A DNA stretch of 64,000 bases, from positions 1-64,000 of the forward strand of contig JACPDW010000006.1 of NCBI GenBank assembly GCA_016183815.1. The letters are read 5' to 3'. The position numbers were made by a program, and so were the translations under genes. Below, one piece after another: positions 1 through 10,599 of the stretch. Positions within the stretch are counted from its first letter, which is position 1; each line of letters begins with the position of its first letter. The stretch comes from Flavobacteriia bacterium (GTDB lineage: Bacteria > Bacteroidota > Bacteroidia > Flavobacteriales_D > Crocinitomicaceae). The notes beneath the pieces are model-generated. The model worked only from the letters and a program-made list of their open reading frames with translations. It did not search any database and was not told where the DNA came from.

Positions 1-180
1 GTATTTACTTAATTAATTGATAATCAAGTAAATATAAGAATTATTATTGACGCAACAATAAGTTAATTCATTTATTTTTAAATAGTTATTAAGTATTAAT
101 TGTTAATATCAATCTAAAAAAAAGTATGAGTTTGCCCTGATCGCTTAAATAAAATATTTTTAATAAAGGGGAAAATTTAC

Positions 181-188
181 TATTTTTG
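181..188 (+). promoter_or_regulatory. Bacteroidota -7 element before thiolase
   Basis: TATTTTTG matches the TAnnTTTG -7 consensus of the Bacteroidota primary sigma factor. It ends 18 nt before the ATG at 207. No clear -33 TTG lies at the usual distance, so this is a half-site match only. Confidence 0.55.
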
Positions 189-206
189 CATTCGAAAGAT
201 AAATTT

Positions 207-1385
207 ATGAAAAAAGAAGTTTTTATTGTAGCCGCCAAAAGAACTCCAATGGGCTCATTTTTAGGTAGTTTAAGTACTTTAACCGCAACTGAATTAGGTT
301 CAATTGCAATTAAATCATGTATTAAAGAATCAAAACTTTCAGAAGACACTATAGAAGAAGTTTTTATGGGCAATGTTTTGCAAGCAGGAGTTGGTCAAGC
401 ACCTGCACGACAAGCTGCAATCAAAGCGGGTTTATCGACTCATGTTGCGTGTACCACAGTAAATAAAGTATGTGCATCTGGAATGAAAGCAATGATGTTA
501 GGTGCTCAAAGTATATTAGCTGGAGATAGAGAAATAGTTCTAGTTGGAGGAATGGAAAGTATGAGTCAAACGCCACATTATCAAGATGCTAGAAGAGGTT
601 CAAAATTTGGCAATATCGTTTTACAAGATGGGATAATGAAAGATGGTTTACTTGATGTATATAATAAAATTCCTATGGGCAATTGTGCAGAAGTTTGTGC
701 TAAAGAACATAATATTACTAGAGAACAACAAGATAATTTCGCTATTGAATCCTATACTAGAGCTGCAAAAGCATGGAGTGAAGGTCGTTTTAATAACGAA
801 ATAGCACCAGTTAGCGTTCCTCAAAGAAAAGGAGAAGATTTGATTATTTCAGAAGATGAAGAATACAAAAATGTACAATTGAATAAAATCCCTGAATTAA
901 AACCAGCTTTTGAAAAAGAGGGTACAATAACAGCTGCTAATGCCTCAACAATTAATGACGGTGCTTCTGCATTAATTCTTGTTTCAAAAGAGGCACTTGA
1001 AAAATATCAATTAAAAGCAATCGCCAAAATTATTTCATATGGAGATGCAGCACAAGATCCTGTTTGGTTTACAACTTCTCCTTCAAAAGCAATTGAAGTG
1101 GCTTTAAATAAAGCAAATCTGAAAACTTCTGATATAGATTTTTGGGAATTAAATCAAGCATTTTCAGTTGTTGGATTAGCTAATATTAAAATTTTAGGAT
1201 TAGACCCTTCAAAAGTTGATGTAAATGGTGGAGCAGTTGCTTTAGGACATCCACTTGGAAATTCAGGTTCAAGAATTGTGGTTACCTTAATTAATGTATT
1301 AAAACAAAATAATGCAAAATATGGAGCTGCAGCTATTTGTAATGGTGGTGGTGGTGCTTCTGCAATTATTATTGAAAATTTGTAA
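207..1385 (+). CDS. Acetyl-CoA C-acyltransferase (thiolase)
   Basis: A 392-residue biosynthetic-type thiolase that condenses two acetyl-CoA to acetoacetyl-CoA, or cleaves 3-ketoacyl-CoA in the reverse direction, in the cytoplasm. The catalytic set is complete: nucleophilic Cys89 in NKVCASGMKA, His348 in VALGHPLGNSG and Cys378 in CNGGGGASA. Length and residue spacing are those of the classic AtoB/PhaA-type enzymes. I chose the ATG at 207 (protein begins MKKEVFIVAA), because the upstream in-frame start at 186 lies inside the TATTTTTG promoter element. The gene is monocistronic by position, with a convergent neighbour downstream. Sequence alone does not separate a degradative from a biosynthetic role. 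Confidence 0.95.
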   Translation: MKKEVFIVAAKRTPMGSFLGSLSTLTATELGSIAIKSCIKESKLSEDTIEEVFMGNVLQAGVGQAPARQAAIKAGLSTHVACTTVNKVCASGMKAMMLGAQSILAGDREIVLVGGMESMSQTPHYQDARRGSKFGNIVLQDGIMKDGLLDVYNKIPMGNCAEVCAKEHNITREQQDNFAIESYTRAAKAWSEGRFNNEIAPVSVPQRKGEDLIISEDEEYKNVQLNKIPELKPAFEKEGTITAANASTINDGASALILVSKEALEKYQLKAIAKIISYGDAAQDPVWFTTSPSKAIEVALNKANLKTSDIDFWELNQAFSVVGLANIKILGLDPSKVDVNGGAVALGHPLGNSGSRIVVTLINVLKQNNAKYGAAAICNGGGGASAIIIENL

Positions 1386-1421
1386 ATAGGTTTGCAATAA
1401 AATTCAAAAGACTTCGTTATT

Positions 1422-1883
1422 CTATTTTGCTAAAAAAATAAATAGATCTTTGTATTCTTGATAAAATTTATCAAAATTTATTAATGTTTTTTCAAAAAAA
1501 TCGTAGATAATTTCAGTATCATGACTATTTTTATAAAAGACATGGTCATATTTCCATTCCAATCTTAACATTTGAATATTTTGCTCATTATAATCTTTTT
1601 CAATTAACAGAGGATGATTTATAATTTGTTCCATGATTTTTTTTAATTCTAGAATTTGATCAAAAAAAACTTCCCTCACTTCTAGAGATTGGTGTTGAAT
1701 ATCAAAACAAACAGACACACTGCTTTCTTTTGTGACTAAACGTAAATAAAAAAAGTTAATTTCGGTAGGGTAGTGGAGCCAATTAATCTTTTTTCCATTG
1801 TATGATCTATGTTTATTCATTCGTTTTTTAAACGAAGACCAAAAATGAATGTGATATTCTTTCTTTTCTTCTTTAGTCCACAC
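1422..1883 (-). CDS. DUF4268-like protein
   Basis: A 153-residue cytoplasmic protein with no signal peptide or membrane segment. The N-terminus (FWSSFKKRMNKH, then GKKINWLHYPTEI) and the run of aromatic and acidic residues resemble the DUF4268 family, common in Bacteroidota and of unknown function, though related domains occur in nuclease contexts. The start is GTG at 1883-1881, placed directly after the TAA of the upstream lipoprotein gene (1886-1884), so the two are probably translated in a coupled way. There is no ATG that would keep the conserved N-terminus. Family assignment is from memory of the pattern. Confidence 0.7.
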   Translation of the reverse strand: MWTKEEKKEYHIHFWSSFKKRMNKHRSYNGKKINWLHYPTEINFFYLRLVTKESSVSVCFDIQHQSLEVREVFFDQILELKKIMEQIINHPLLIEKDYNEQNIQMLRLEWKYDHVFYKNSHDTEIIYDFFEKTLINFDKFYQEYKDLFIFLAK

Positions 1884-2792
1884 TTATTTTTTCCATTTTT
1901 TATAAGTTAGAATGAATTTTTTCTTATTAAAAATATAGTTTTTTAGTTGTTTTTTGTCATTATAAATCAATTCAATATGTTTACTTTTTTTTCCAACATT
2001 CCATTCCATAAATAAGATTGGTTGATTGTAATCATTATATTGCCATTCTTTACATTTTTCTAAAATAACCCATTGTTGATTTAAATGGTAACTTTCAAGA
2101 GGAAAGAGATTGTCTTTATATGTAATTATTTTTTGAGCAATATCAAAAGTGAGTAGGGTAGAATCAATTTGTTTTATTTTATCAATAAATGAGGTGGCGC
2201 TTGTGTTTTTATGAACAAAAACTTCTAAATAATTAATAAAATCTCCTATTTTTTCTTTAATAATTGAAGGATTTTGAGAATTTGGGTAATAAAACAAACT
2301 GTCATTTTTATTAAAATTTCTTTCCTTTATAAAACACTCAAATTGTTCGGTTCTATATACTTTTACAGGTGCTTGATTTCCGATTAAAGCATATTTATAG
2401 ATAATTATCCTATTGAGAATTTCGTTTTGATATAGAAATTCAAAATTATCAACTAATAAAAAAGTATCTTTTGTAGCAAAATAGGATGAAATGTCTAATG
2501 TACCATCTTTATTAAAATCAAATTCTTGACTTTCATAAACGGTATTTTTATCATAGTCTGAACGATATTGGATTAAAATTTTTTGTATTTTTTTTTGTTT
2601 AATTTTTTCAGTAAACCATGGATTTGGAGAAATAACAGGTAATTGTAATATTTTATCTATATAAAAAGGGTTAATCATATTATATTGATTTTCATATAAT
2701 TTTCTATGTTCAGCTTCTTTTAATTCAGGATTACATGAAACCAAAAAGAAAATAAACAAAATAAGATGGTAATATTTAAAAAAAATCATCAT
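1884..2792 (-). CDS. Uncharacterised lipoprotein
   Basis: A 302-residue protein with a short hydrophobic N-terminus ending in a lipobox (FFLVSC, Cys about residue 20), so probably a lipid-anchored envelope protein. The rest is rich in Tyr, Lys and Phe with many short beta-prone stretches such as KHIELIYNDKKQ. I do not recognise a family. It starts at ATG 2792 or the adjacent ATG at 2789. Its stop abuts the GTG start of the DUF4268-like gene, giving a two-gene operon with zero spacing. The cytoplasmic partner offers no functional clue. Confidence 0.75.
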   Translation of the reverse strand: MMIFFKYYHLILFIFFLVSCNPELKEAEHRKLYENQYNMINPFYIDKILQLPVISPNPWFTEKIKQKKIQKILIQYRSDYDKNTVYESQEFDFNKDGTLDISSYFATKDTFLLVDNFEFLYQNEILNRIIIYKYALIGNQAPVKVYRTEQFECFIKERNFNKNDSLFYYPNSQNPSIIKEKIGDFINYLEVFVHKNTSATSFIDKIKQIDSTLLTFDIAQKIITYKDNLFPLESYHLNQQWVILEKCKEWQYNDYNQPILFMEWNVGKKSKHIELIYNDKKQLKNYIFNKKKFILTYKKWKK

Positions 2793-2929
2793 TTATACAA
2801 ACACTATAAAATTAAAAAACATTTTTGTTTAATTATAAATAAGATAAAATTTTGTTTAAAAATCGGAAAAAATTTAAATTAATTACAGAAAAGTATCTTA
2901 AGTTACATACTGAATAAAGTTTTAAATAT

Positions 2930-2937
2930 TAAATTTG
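2930..2937 (+). promoter_or_regulatory. -7 element before rhodanese gene
   Basis: TAAATTTG matches TAnnTTTG. It overlaps the in-frame TTG at 2935, which therefore cannot be the translation start. The real start must be ATG 2950 or ATG 2962. Confidence 0.55.
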
Positions 2938-2949
2938 TGTTCAATTCTA

Positions 2950-3330
2950 ATGATAAATGTTATGTTAAATAGAATAGCAGTAATATTAATGATACTTTTT
3001 GTCAGTTTTTCTTGTAATGCACAAGGGAAAGGAGTTAAATTGATAAAAAATACAGAATTAAAAGAAGTATTACAAAAGAATAATAATATTCAACTTATTG
3101 ATGTAAGGACTGAAAATGAATTTAATTCAGGAACAATCAAAGGTGCAAAAAATATAAATTATTTTTCAAAAGATTTTAAACAAGAAATATCTAAATTAGA
3201 TAAAAATAAAGCTATTTATATTTTTTGTCAAGTTGGAGGTCGAAGTGCTAAAGCAGCAAAAATTGTATCAGAATTAGGTTTCAAAGAGGTTTATGATTTA
3301 AAAGACGGTTATTCTGAGTGGAATAAGTGA
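2950..3330 (+). CDS. Secreted/lipid-anchored rhodanese-domain protein
   Basis: A single rhodanese domain of about 100 residues behind an N-terminal export signal. The active-site Cys sits in the loop IFCQVGGRSAKAA, and the domain also carries the family landmarks IDVRTENEF near its start and GYSEWNK at its end. The signal region ends FVSFSCNAQ, which fits either a lipobox (SFSC) or signal peptidase I cleavage, so the protein probably acts in the periplasm or on the outer membrane. Single-domain rhodaneses transfer sulfane sulfur or handle thiols; the substrate is not predictable. Starts at ATG 2950 (MINVML) or 2962 (MLNRIA). The longer frame back to 2935 overlaps the promoter. It is monocistronic. 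Confidence 0.85.
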   Translation: MINVMLNRIAVILMILFVSFSCNAQGKGVKLIKNTELKEVLQKNNNIQLIDVRTENEFNSGTIKGAKNINYFSKDFKQEISKLDKNKAIYIFCQVGGRSAKAAKIVSELGFKEVYDLKDGYSEWNK

Positions 3331-3498
3331 TTAAGTTTTATAAGAATATAATTTTGTACTAATTATTAAATATTTCTATTTAACATAATATTAATTATAA
3401 GACATTTTATTAATTTATTAATAAATCTATAAAATTTTGCATTTTTTCTATTTTCTAATTAGTTTATTAATATAAAGCGAGTTTGTTGGTAATAAAAT

Positions 3499-5448
<1,950 letters not shown>

Positions 5449-5478
5449 TTAATGTTGAATTTTTTAATTTAAAGAGAG

Positions 5479-5486
5479 CAAATTTA
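5479..5486 (-). promoter_or_regulatory. -7 element before gyrB
   Basis: On the minus strand this reads TAAATTTG, a full TAnnTTTG match, giving a predicted leader of roughly 25-30 nt before the gyrB ATG. A second, looser copy (TAAATTTTG) lies directly upstream. Confidence 0.5.
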
Positions 5487-5609
5487 CAAAATTTATCTCA
5501 CTTAAAAGGAATCAAACATAAACAATATTGAAGAGTTATTAACAAAATAATTAAGGACAGATTCAAAATTATTACGCTAACTAAAAACTTAGATTTTGAA
5601 TAAATTTGT

Positions 5610-5617
5610 TATTTTTG
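5610..5617 (+). promoter_or_regulatory. -7 element before der
   Basis: TATTTTTG, a full TAnnTTTG match, ends 14 nt before the der ATG. An additional TAAATTTG lies just upstream at 5601-5608. No well-placed -33 TTG is visible. Confidence 0.5.
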
Positions 5618-5631
5618 CATAAATTCATCTC

Positions 5632-6942
5632 ATGAGTAATATTATCGCCATTGTTGGCAGACCAAATGTTGGAAAATCCACCTTATTTAATAGATTAACA
5701 GAAAGCAATAATGCAATCGTTAAAGAAGTGAGTGGTGTTACAAGAGATAGAATTTACGGAACTGGTGAATGGAATGGAAAAAATTTTTCAGTTATTGATA
5801 CTGGTGGATACATTCACGGATCAGAAGATGTTTTTGAGAGCGAAATAAGAAAACAAGTAGAATTAGCCATTCAAGAAGCAGATGTGATTCTTTTTTTATT
5901 AGATGTAAGTACTGGAATTTTAGATTTAGATTTAACTGTTGCACAATTACTACGTAAATCAAAAAAGAAAATATTTGTATGTGCAAACAAAGTTGATGGA
6001 AATGAACGTGTGGGTTGGTCTTCTGAATTTTGGTCACTTGGATTAGGCGAAGTATATGACTTATCTGCTATAAACGGTTCAGGAACAGGCGATATATTAG
6101 ATGAAGTGGTAAAAGACTTCGAAAAACCTACATCGGACACAGAAAATGAAATAGAATTACCTAGAATTGCAGTTGTAGGAAAACCCAATGTTGGAAAATC
6201 TTCATTTATTAACGCTTTAATGGGTGAAAATAGAAATATAGTAACTAACATTTCTGGAACAACAAGAGATTCAATTTTAACTCATTACAAAAATTTCGGA
6301 TTTGATTTTTTAATAATAGATACGGCAGGGATTAGAAAAAAAGCAAAAGTTTTTGAAGATATAGAATATTATTCAGTTGTAAGATCAATTAGAACAATTG
6401 AAAATTCTGATGTTTGTATTTTTATGGTTGATGCCCAAGAAGGTATTCAAAAACAAGATTTGGCGATTTATTACATGATAGAAAAAAACAGCAAAGGAGT
6501 TGTATTACTAGTAAACAAATGGGATTTATTGGAGAAAGACCACATGACCATGAAAGCTTTTGAAGAAAAAATAAAACAACAATTGGCTCCTTTTAATGAT
6601 GTACCAATAATTTTCACTTCAGTAATCAATAAACAAAGGATTCACAAAGCGATAGAAAAAGCTATGGAAGTTTATAAAAATAGGGTTTCAAAAATCTCAA
6701 CTTCTGAATTAAATGAATACATTTTACCTGTTATTCAAAACAATCCTCCACCAGCAGAAAAAGGAAAATACATAAAAATAAAGTTTGCAACACAGTTACC
6801 CACTCACGCACCTTCTTTTGCTTTTTTTTGTAATCATCCTCAATATATTACTGAAAGTTATAAAAGGTTTATCGAAAATAAAATAAGAGAAAAGTATTCT
6901 TTTTCTGGAGTTCCTATAAAAATATTTTTTAGAAAAAAATAA
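5632..6942 (+). CDS. der: Ribosome biogenesis GTPase Der (EngA)
   Basis: A 436-residue essential GTPase that acts in 50S ribosomal subunit maturation. Two tandem G domains are clear: GRPNVGKST with DTGG and NKVD in the first half, then [13 protein letters not shown] and NKWD in the second. A C-terminal KH-like domain follows, including [18 protein letters not shown]. The tandem-G architecture is unique to Der. The ATG at 5632 puts the first P-loop immediately at the N-terminus, as expected. It is followed 22 nt later by a secreted hydrolase gene on the same strand, which may be co-transcribed. Confidence 0.97.
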   Translation: MSNIIAIVGRPNVGKSTLFNRLTESNNAIVKEVSGVTRDRIYGTGEWNGKNFSVIDTGGYIHGSEDVFESEIRKQVELAIQEADVILFLLDVSTGILDLDLTVAQLLRKSKKKIFVCANKVDGNERVGWSSEFWSLGLGEVYDLSAINGSGTGDILDEVVKDFEKPTSDTENEIELPRIAVVGKPNVGKSSFINALMGENRNIVTNISGTTRDSILTHYKNFGFDFLIIDTAGIRKKAKVFEDIEYYSVVRSIRTIENSDVCIFMVDAQEGIQKQDLAIYYMIEKNSKGVVLLVNKWDLLEKDHMTMKAFEEKIKQQLAPFNDVPIIFTSVINKQRIHKAIEKAMEVYKNRVSKISTSELNEYILPVIQNNPPPAEKGKYIKIKFATQLPTHAPSFAFFCNHPQYITESYKRFIENKIREKYSFSGVPIKIFFRKK

Positions 6943-6964
6943 AATACTTACTTTAGCTACTGAA

Positions 6965-8365
6965 ATGAAAAATTTATTCATATTTTTTTTACTTATTTTC
7001 AACTTTTCAGTTTTTTCTCAAAATCATGAAAAAGAATTGATTGGCACATGGAAAGGTAAATTAAAAATTGAAAACGAAAAAAGTTTAAACATTATTTTTC
7101 ATTTTTCTTTAGATAAAAATAAGAAATTAATGGCTTCAATGGACAGTCCAGATCAGGGAGCTTATCAACTAGAAATGGAAAATGTTCGTCTAGTTTTAAA
7201 ATATATAAAAGCTGAAATTCCTGCATTTAAGATTTCTTTTAAAGGAAAAATTGTTTCAAAAGACTCCATTGCAGGCGAATTTTCTCAAGGAAACCTTAAT
7301 AGTATTTTAAACTTAAAAAAATCAAGTTCAGAAGTTAAAAGATTTGTTCGTCCACAAGAACCTGTTCCACCTTTTCCTTATAAAAAAGAAGAGGTAGTTT
7401 TTAATAATAATCAATCAAATATATCATTGTCAGGAACACTAACTTATCCGAAAGGTAAAGGTAAATTCCCTGTCGTGGTGCTAATTTCTGGATCAGGACC
7501 ACAGGATAGAAACGAAGAAATAATGGGACATAAACCATTTTGGGTTATTGCTGATTATTTAACAAAAAATGGAATTGCAGTATTTAGGTACGACGACAGA
7601 GGTGTTGGTGAATCAAAAGGAGATTATTCAACTGCTACTACAGCAGATTTTGCACTTGATGCTCTTTCTGCAATTCAATTTTTAAGAAATCATCCTAAAA
7701 TTAATCATCATAAAATTGGACTAATTGGTCATAGTGAAGGAGGAATGGTTGCTCAAATGTTGGCTGCTTCAGACAAAAATATTGCCCACATAATTTTAAT
7801 GGCTTCACCTGGTATTCCAATTAAAGAATTAATGATTCAACAAACGGAATCTACTTTAAGAATGAGTGGAATTAAAAAAGAGGAAATTGATGTTAGTATT
7901 GAACTAAATAAAAAATTTTATTCTTTGATTATTAGTAACGATGATGATGAAAAGTGTAGAGGTGAAATAGAAAAAATTATTAATGACCATTCAAACTCAA
8001 TGCCTACTTCTGAATCAAATGAATTAAAGAAAAAAACACCTTATATTATCAAGTCTTTATTATCTCCTTGGTTTAGATATTTTATTCGTTTTAATCCAGA
8101 ATTTTATTTAAAAGACATTAAATGTCCAGTTTTGGCTTTAAACGGAGAAAAAGACGTTCAAGTTCACTATAAAAATAATTTAAATTCTATACAAAGTATA
8201 TTAAAAAACAATGGAAATAATCAGGTTAGTATAAAATCCTTTCCTTCGCTAAATCATTTGTTTCAAAATTCAACAACAGGTGCTGTTTCCGAATATCCAT
8301 TGATTGAAGAAACGATATCGCCAGAAATATTAGAAGAAATTAAAAATTGGTCAATGATTCATTGA
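6965..8365 (+). CDS. Secreted alpha/beta hydrolase
   Basis: A 466-residue protein with a clear signal peptide (hydrophobic residues 3-18, FSQ cleavage site). Residues about 25-120 form a small beta-rich domain of the kind found N-terminal to Bacteroidota hydrolases. The rest is an alpha/beta hydrolase with oxyanion segment ISGSGPQDRNEE, nucleophile elbow GLIGHSEGGMVAQ, a likely acid in LNGEKDVQ and a likely His in LNHLFQ. It is probably a periplasmic esterase or peptidase-like enzyme; substrate unknown. Its last 15 nt overlap the end of the convergent glycosyltransferase gene at 8351. Confidence 0.85.
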   Translation: MKNLFIFFLLIFNFSVFSQNHEKELIGTWKGKLKIENEKSLNIIFHFSLDKNKKLMASMDSPDQGAYQLEMENVRLVLKYIKAEIPAFKISFKGKIVSKDSIAGEFSQGNLNSILNLKKSSSEVKRFVRPQEPVPPFPYKKEEVVFNNNQSNISLSGTLTYPKGKGKFPVVVLISGSGPQDRNEEIMGHKPFWVIADYLTKNGIAVFRYDDRGVGESKGDYSTATTADFALDALSAIQFLRNHPKINHHKIGLIGHSEGGMVAQMLAASDKNIAHIILMASPGIPIKELMIQQTESTLRMSGIKKEEIDVSIELNKKFYSLIISNDDDEKCRGEIEKIINDHSNSMPTSESNELKKKTPYIIKSLLSPWFRYFIRFNPEFYLKDIKCPVLALNGEKDVQVHYKNNLNSIQSILKNNGNNQVSIKSFPSLNHLFQNSTTGAVSEYPLIEETISPEILEEIKNWSMIH

Positions 8366-9490
8366 TTTTTTAGCCTTAAGTTCTTCATATAAATTCATAA
8401 TTTGAATCGAAAATTTTTCCCATGTCAATTCTTCTTTCAATTTTTCAATATTTTTTTTCATTGTACTTTGATAGTCATTACTATAAAACTCAATGATTGA
8501 TTCATAAAGTAATTGTACTTCGGGTTTTTCAATTATAAGTCCTGTTTTTTTATCTGTAATTGTTTCTTTCAAACCACCAACATCTGTTGCAATAATAGGA
8601 GTTAAAAAATGTGTAGCAATTCCAGTTATACCACTTTGAGTAGCTGATTTATATGGTAAAATACAAACATCACAAGCAGAAAAAAACACAGACACTTCAT
8701 TATCAGGAATATATTGATTAAACATTGCTATTCTATTTCCTAATTGGTGTTTTTCTATCAGTTGTTCGTATTTATCAAACGAACCATATACTTCCCCAGC
8801 AATAATTAATTGATATTCATCATCCAATTTAGATAAACATTCAATCAGTAAATCTAATCCTTTGTAATCCCTTATTAAACCAAAAAAAAGTAAAGTTTTT
8901 TTATTTTCATTGAGTTTTAATTGTCTTCTAGCTGTTTTCACATCGATTTTTTCTCCAAAATGTGAATAAATAGGATGTGGTACCAAGCGATAAGTTGCCT
9001 TTGGATTATAAAAAAGTAAATCATTTTTCACTTTTTCTGTCATTACTATAAATCCATCATTATTATTGATAAAAAAACGATTAAATGGGTTGTCAAAAAA
9101 ACGCTTTTCATGTGGAATTACATTGTCTAAGATACTTATACGGACAGCTTTTTTGTTTTTTTTAAGGACAAAACCTAATGATGGTGCAAAAAATGTCATC
9201 CAGTATTTACTTAAAATTAAATCAGGGTTTATTTTTTTTACATAATTTGCTGCACGAAAATAGGTTAAAGGATTGATTGAATCTAAGATTCTTTTTGAAG
9301 GTATTTTATCTGCCTCATCGTTCTCATTTACCATTTGAGTTTTGCCAGGAAACAATAAATTAGGATATTGACGTGTAAAAGTTAAAGCGATAATTGAATT
9401 TTTAAATTCTAAAACTCTATATAATAGTGCGTTAAATTGTGCAATACCACCTCTAAAAGGATAAAAAGTTGATAAATAAACAATTTTCAT
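8351..9490 (-). CDS. GT4-family glycosyltransferase
   Basis: A 379-residue GT-B fold glycosyltransferase, group 1. The N-terminus (YLSTFYPFRGGIAQF) carries the acceptor-side glycine loop. The C-terminal donor domain has LFFGLIRDYKGLDLL, then ILPYKSATQSGITGIA and GGLKETI, the usual E-x7-E region being represented by a shortened SATQSG form. It has no membrane segment and probably acts on the inner face of the inner membrane. It is the last gene of the operon ridA - GT2 fusion - GT9 - GT4. Its ATG shares one base with the TAA of the GT9 gene (TAATG), so translation is likely coupled. Sugar and acceptor cannot be predicted. Confidence 0.9.
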   Translation of the reverse strand: MKIVYLSTFYPFRGGIAQFNALLYRVLEFKNSIIALTFTRQYPNLLFPGKTQMVNENDEADKIPSKRILDSINPLTYFRAANYVKKINPDLILSKYWMTFFAPSLGFVLKKNKKAVRISILDNVIPHEKRFFDNPFNRFFINNNDGFIVMTEKVKNDLLFYNPKATYRLVPHPIYSHFGEKIDVKTARRQLKLNENKKTLLFFGLIRDYKGLDLLIECLSKLDDEYQLIIAGEVYGSFDKYEQLIEKHQLGNRIAMFNQYIPDNEVSVFFSACDVCILPYKSATQSGITGIATHFLTPIIATDVGGLKETITDKKTGLIIEKPEVQLLYESIIEFYSNDYQSTMKKNIEKLKEELTWEKFSIQIMNLYEELKAKKSMNH

Positions 9491-10599
9491 TAAAACAAGC
9501 TTTTTACTGCATTAAAAACTGAGACTGGAGTGATGTCGTGCATACAAGATGTGCCTTTTTTACAGGTATTACCGTAATAGCAAATACAATCTAATGGTGG
9601 ACTAACTATCACTCCCCTACCGTATAATTCAAATTCATATTTATTAAAAATATTATTCATTAAAACTAATTTTTTTTGTAAAGCAGTTGCAATATGCATC
9701 ATCATAGATACTTGAGTAACAATCAATTCACAAGAATTAGTTAAAGCGATAAATTCTTCAAGAGAAAAATATCCTGGATAATACACATTAGTAACTCTTG
9801 CCAATTCTTCATTTTTTTCGTGTTCTAATTCTCCACCTAAAAATACAGGAAAAAATCCATTTTCATCAAGTAATAAAGCTAATTCTTGCCAAAATTCAAT
9901 CGGCCAAAGTCTTGTATTCCATCGAGGACCACAACCTGTATTTAAACCGATGATTTTTTTGTTTGTAAAATTTTGAAATTCAATTTTCCATTTATCAGAC
10001 AGAAAATGATTTATATGAATTGAATATTCTTCTTTATTAAAAGAAAAATCGCAAATTTCAAATATTTCTTCTAAATAACTTTTTGTATTTTTTTTAGAAA
10101 TTTCATCGAACAATCCAGTAATTAATTTGTGTTCAGCTCGTTGATTTACCGCAGAAATATGATTATTTTCCCAGGTAAATCCATATTTTTGTTTTGCATT
10201 TATTCTTGACAACAATTGGCAGGCCTCCTCTTCTTTATCTAAATTAATTGCGATGTCAAAATGAACTTCTTGCAAACTAAAAATTGAGATACCATCCCAT
10301 TTAAGTATTTTATGTATTTCATTTTTAGATAAAATTTCTGGACTTTGGGTTATCCATGTAAATTGCACGTTTGGATACAAAGAACGGAACTTTTTCAACA
10401 ATGGAGTAGTTCTAATAACATCACCTAGAGCACCTAATTTTATAATAAGTATTCTAGTTTTAATCGGGTAATAATCCGAACAGTTTTTACAAATTGAACC
10501 CTTTTCTTTATTAGGTGCACAAGGAACACCCCCTTTAAAATGTAAACAATCGAAATGTATTTCATTATAATTCATATTAGTCAAATTAAAATTTATCAA
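9490..10599 (-). CDS. GT9-family (heptosyltransferase-like) glycosyltransferase
   Basis: A 369-residue GT9 protein. RILIIKLGALGDVIRTTP is the GT9 N-terminal signature, and the C-terminal half has IIGLNTGCGPRWNTRLWP and the donor-site segment ELIVTQVSMMMHIATAL, where canonical heptosyltransferases have a D-[ST]-x2-MH-x-A motif. It probably adds a sugar to a lipid-linked or LPS-core acceptor. Extra cysteines before residue 45 (HFKGGVPCAPNKEKGSICKNC) and near the end (CICYYGNTCKKGTSC) suggest a bound metal, a feature I have seen in Bacteroidota members. Starts at ATG 10599, overlapping the upstream gene by 14 nt, or at ATG 10575 without overlap; the latter is equally credible. Confidence 0.88.
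   Translation of the reverse strand: MINFNLTNMNYNEIHFDCLHFKGGVPCAPNKEKGSICKNCSDYYPIKTRILIIKLGALGDVIRTTPLLKKFRSLYPNVQFTWITQSPEILSKNEIHKILKWDGISIFSLQEVHFDIAINLDKEEEACQLLSRINAKQKYGFTWENNHISAVNQRAEHKLITGLFDEISKKNTKSYLEEIFEICDFSFNKEEYSIHINHFLSDKWKIEFQNFTNKKIIGLNTGCGPRWNTRLWPIEFWQELALLLDENGFFPVFLGGELEHEKNEELARVTNVYYPGYFSLEEFIALTNSCELIVTQVSMMMHIATALQKKLVLMNNIFNKYEFELYGRGVIVSPPLDCICYYGNTCKKGTSCMHDITPVSVFNAVKSLF

Noticed and set aside
2-34. 9-bp inverted repeat TATTTACTT/AAGTAAATA at the left edge
   Set aside because: The loop is long, no T-run follows, and such AT-only stems occur by chance at this base composition. The first 180 nt show nothing else.
2935-2949. Longer N-terminus for the rhodanese protein (TTG start)
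   Set aside because: The TTG lies inside the TAAATTTG promoter element. The same argument removes extended starts at 186, 27119 and 45229.
3407-3424. TTATTAAT direct/inverted repeat between the rhodanese gene and gyrB
   Set aside because: Pure A/T and very short; expected by chance in this sequence. No T-run or convergent need beyond the two stops.
5792-6251. Antisense reading frames inside der
   Set aside because: They lie opposite strongly conserved G-domain codons and show no domain or start signal; shadows of AT-rich coding sequence. The same applies to the other antisense frames inside gyrB, secA, htpG and the adhesin.
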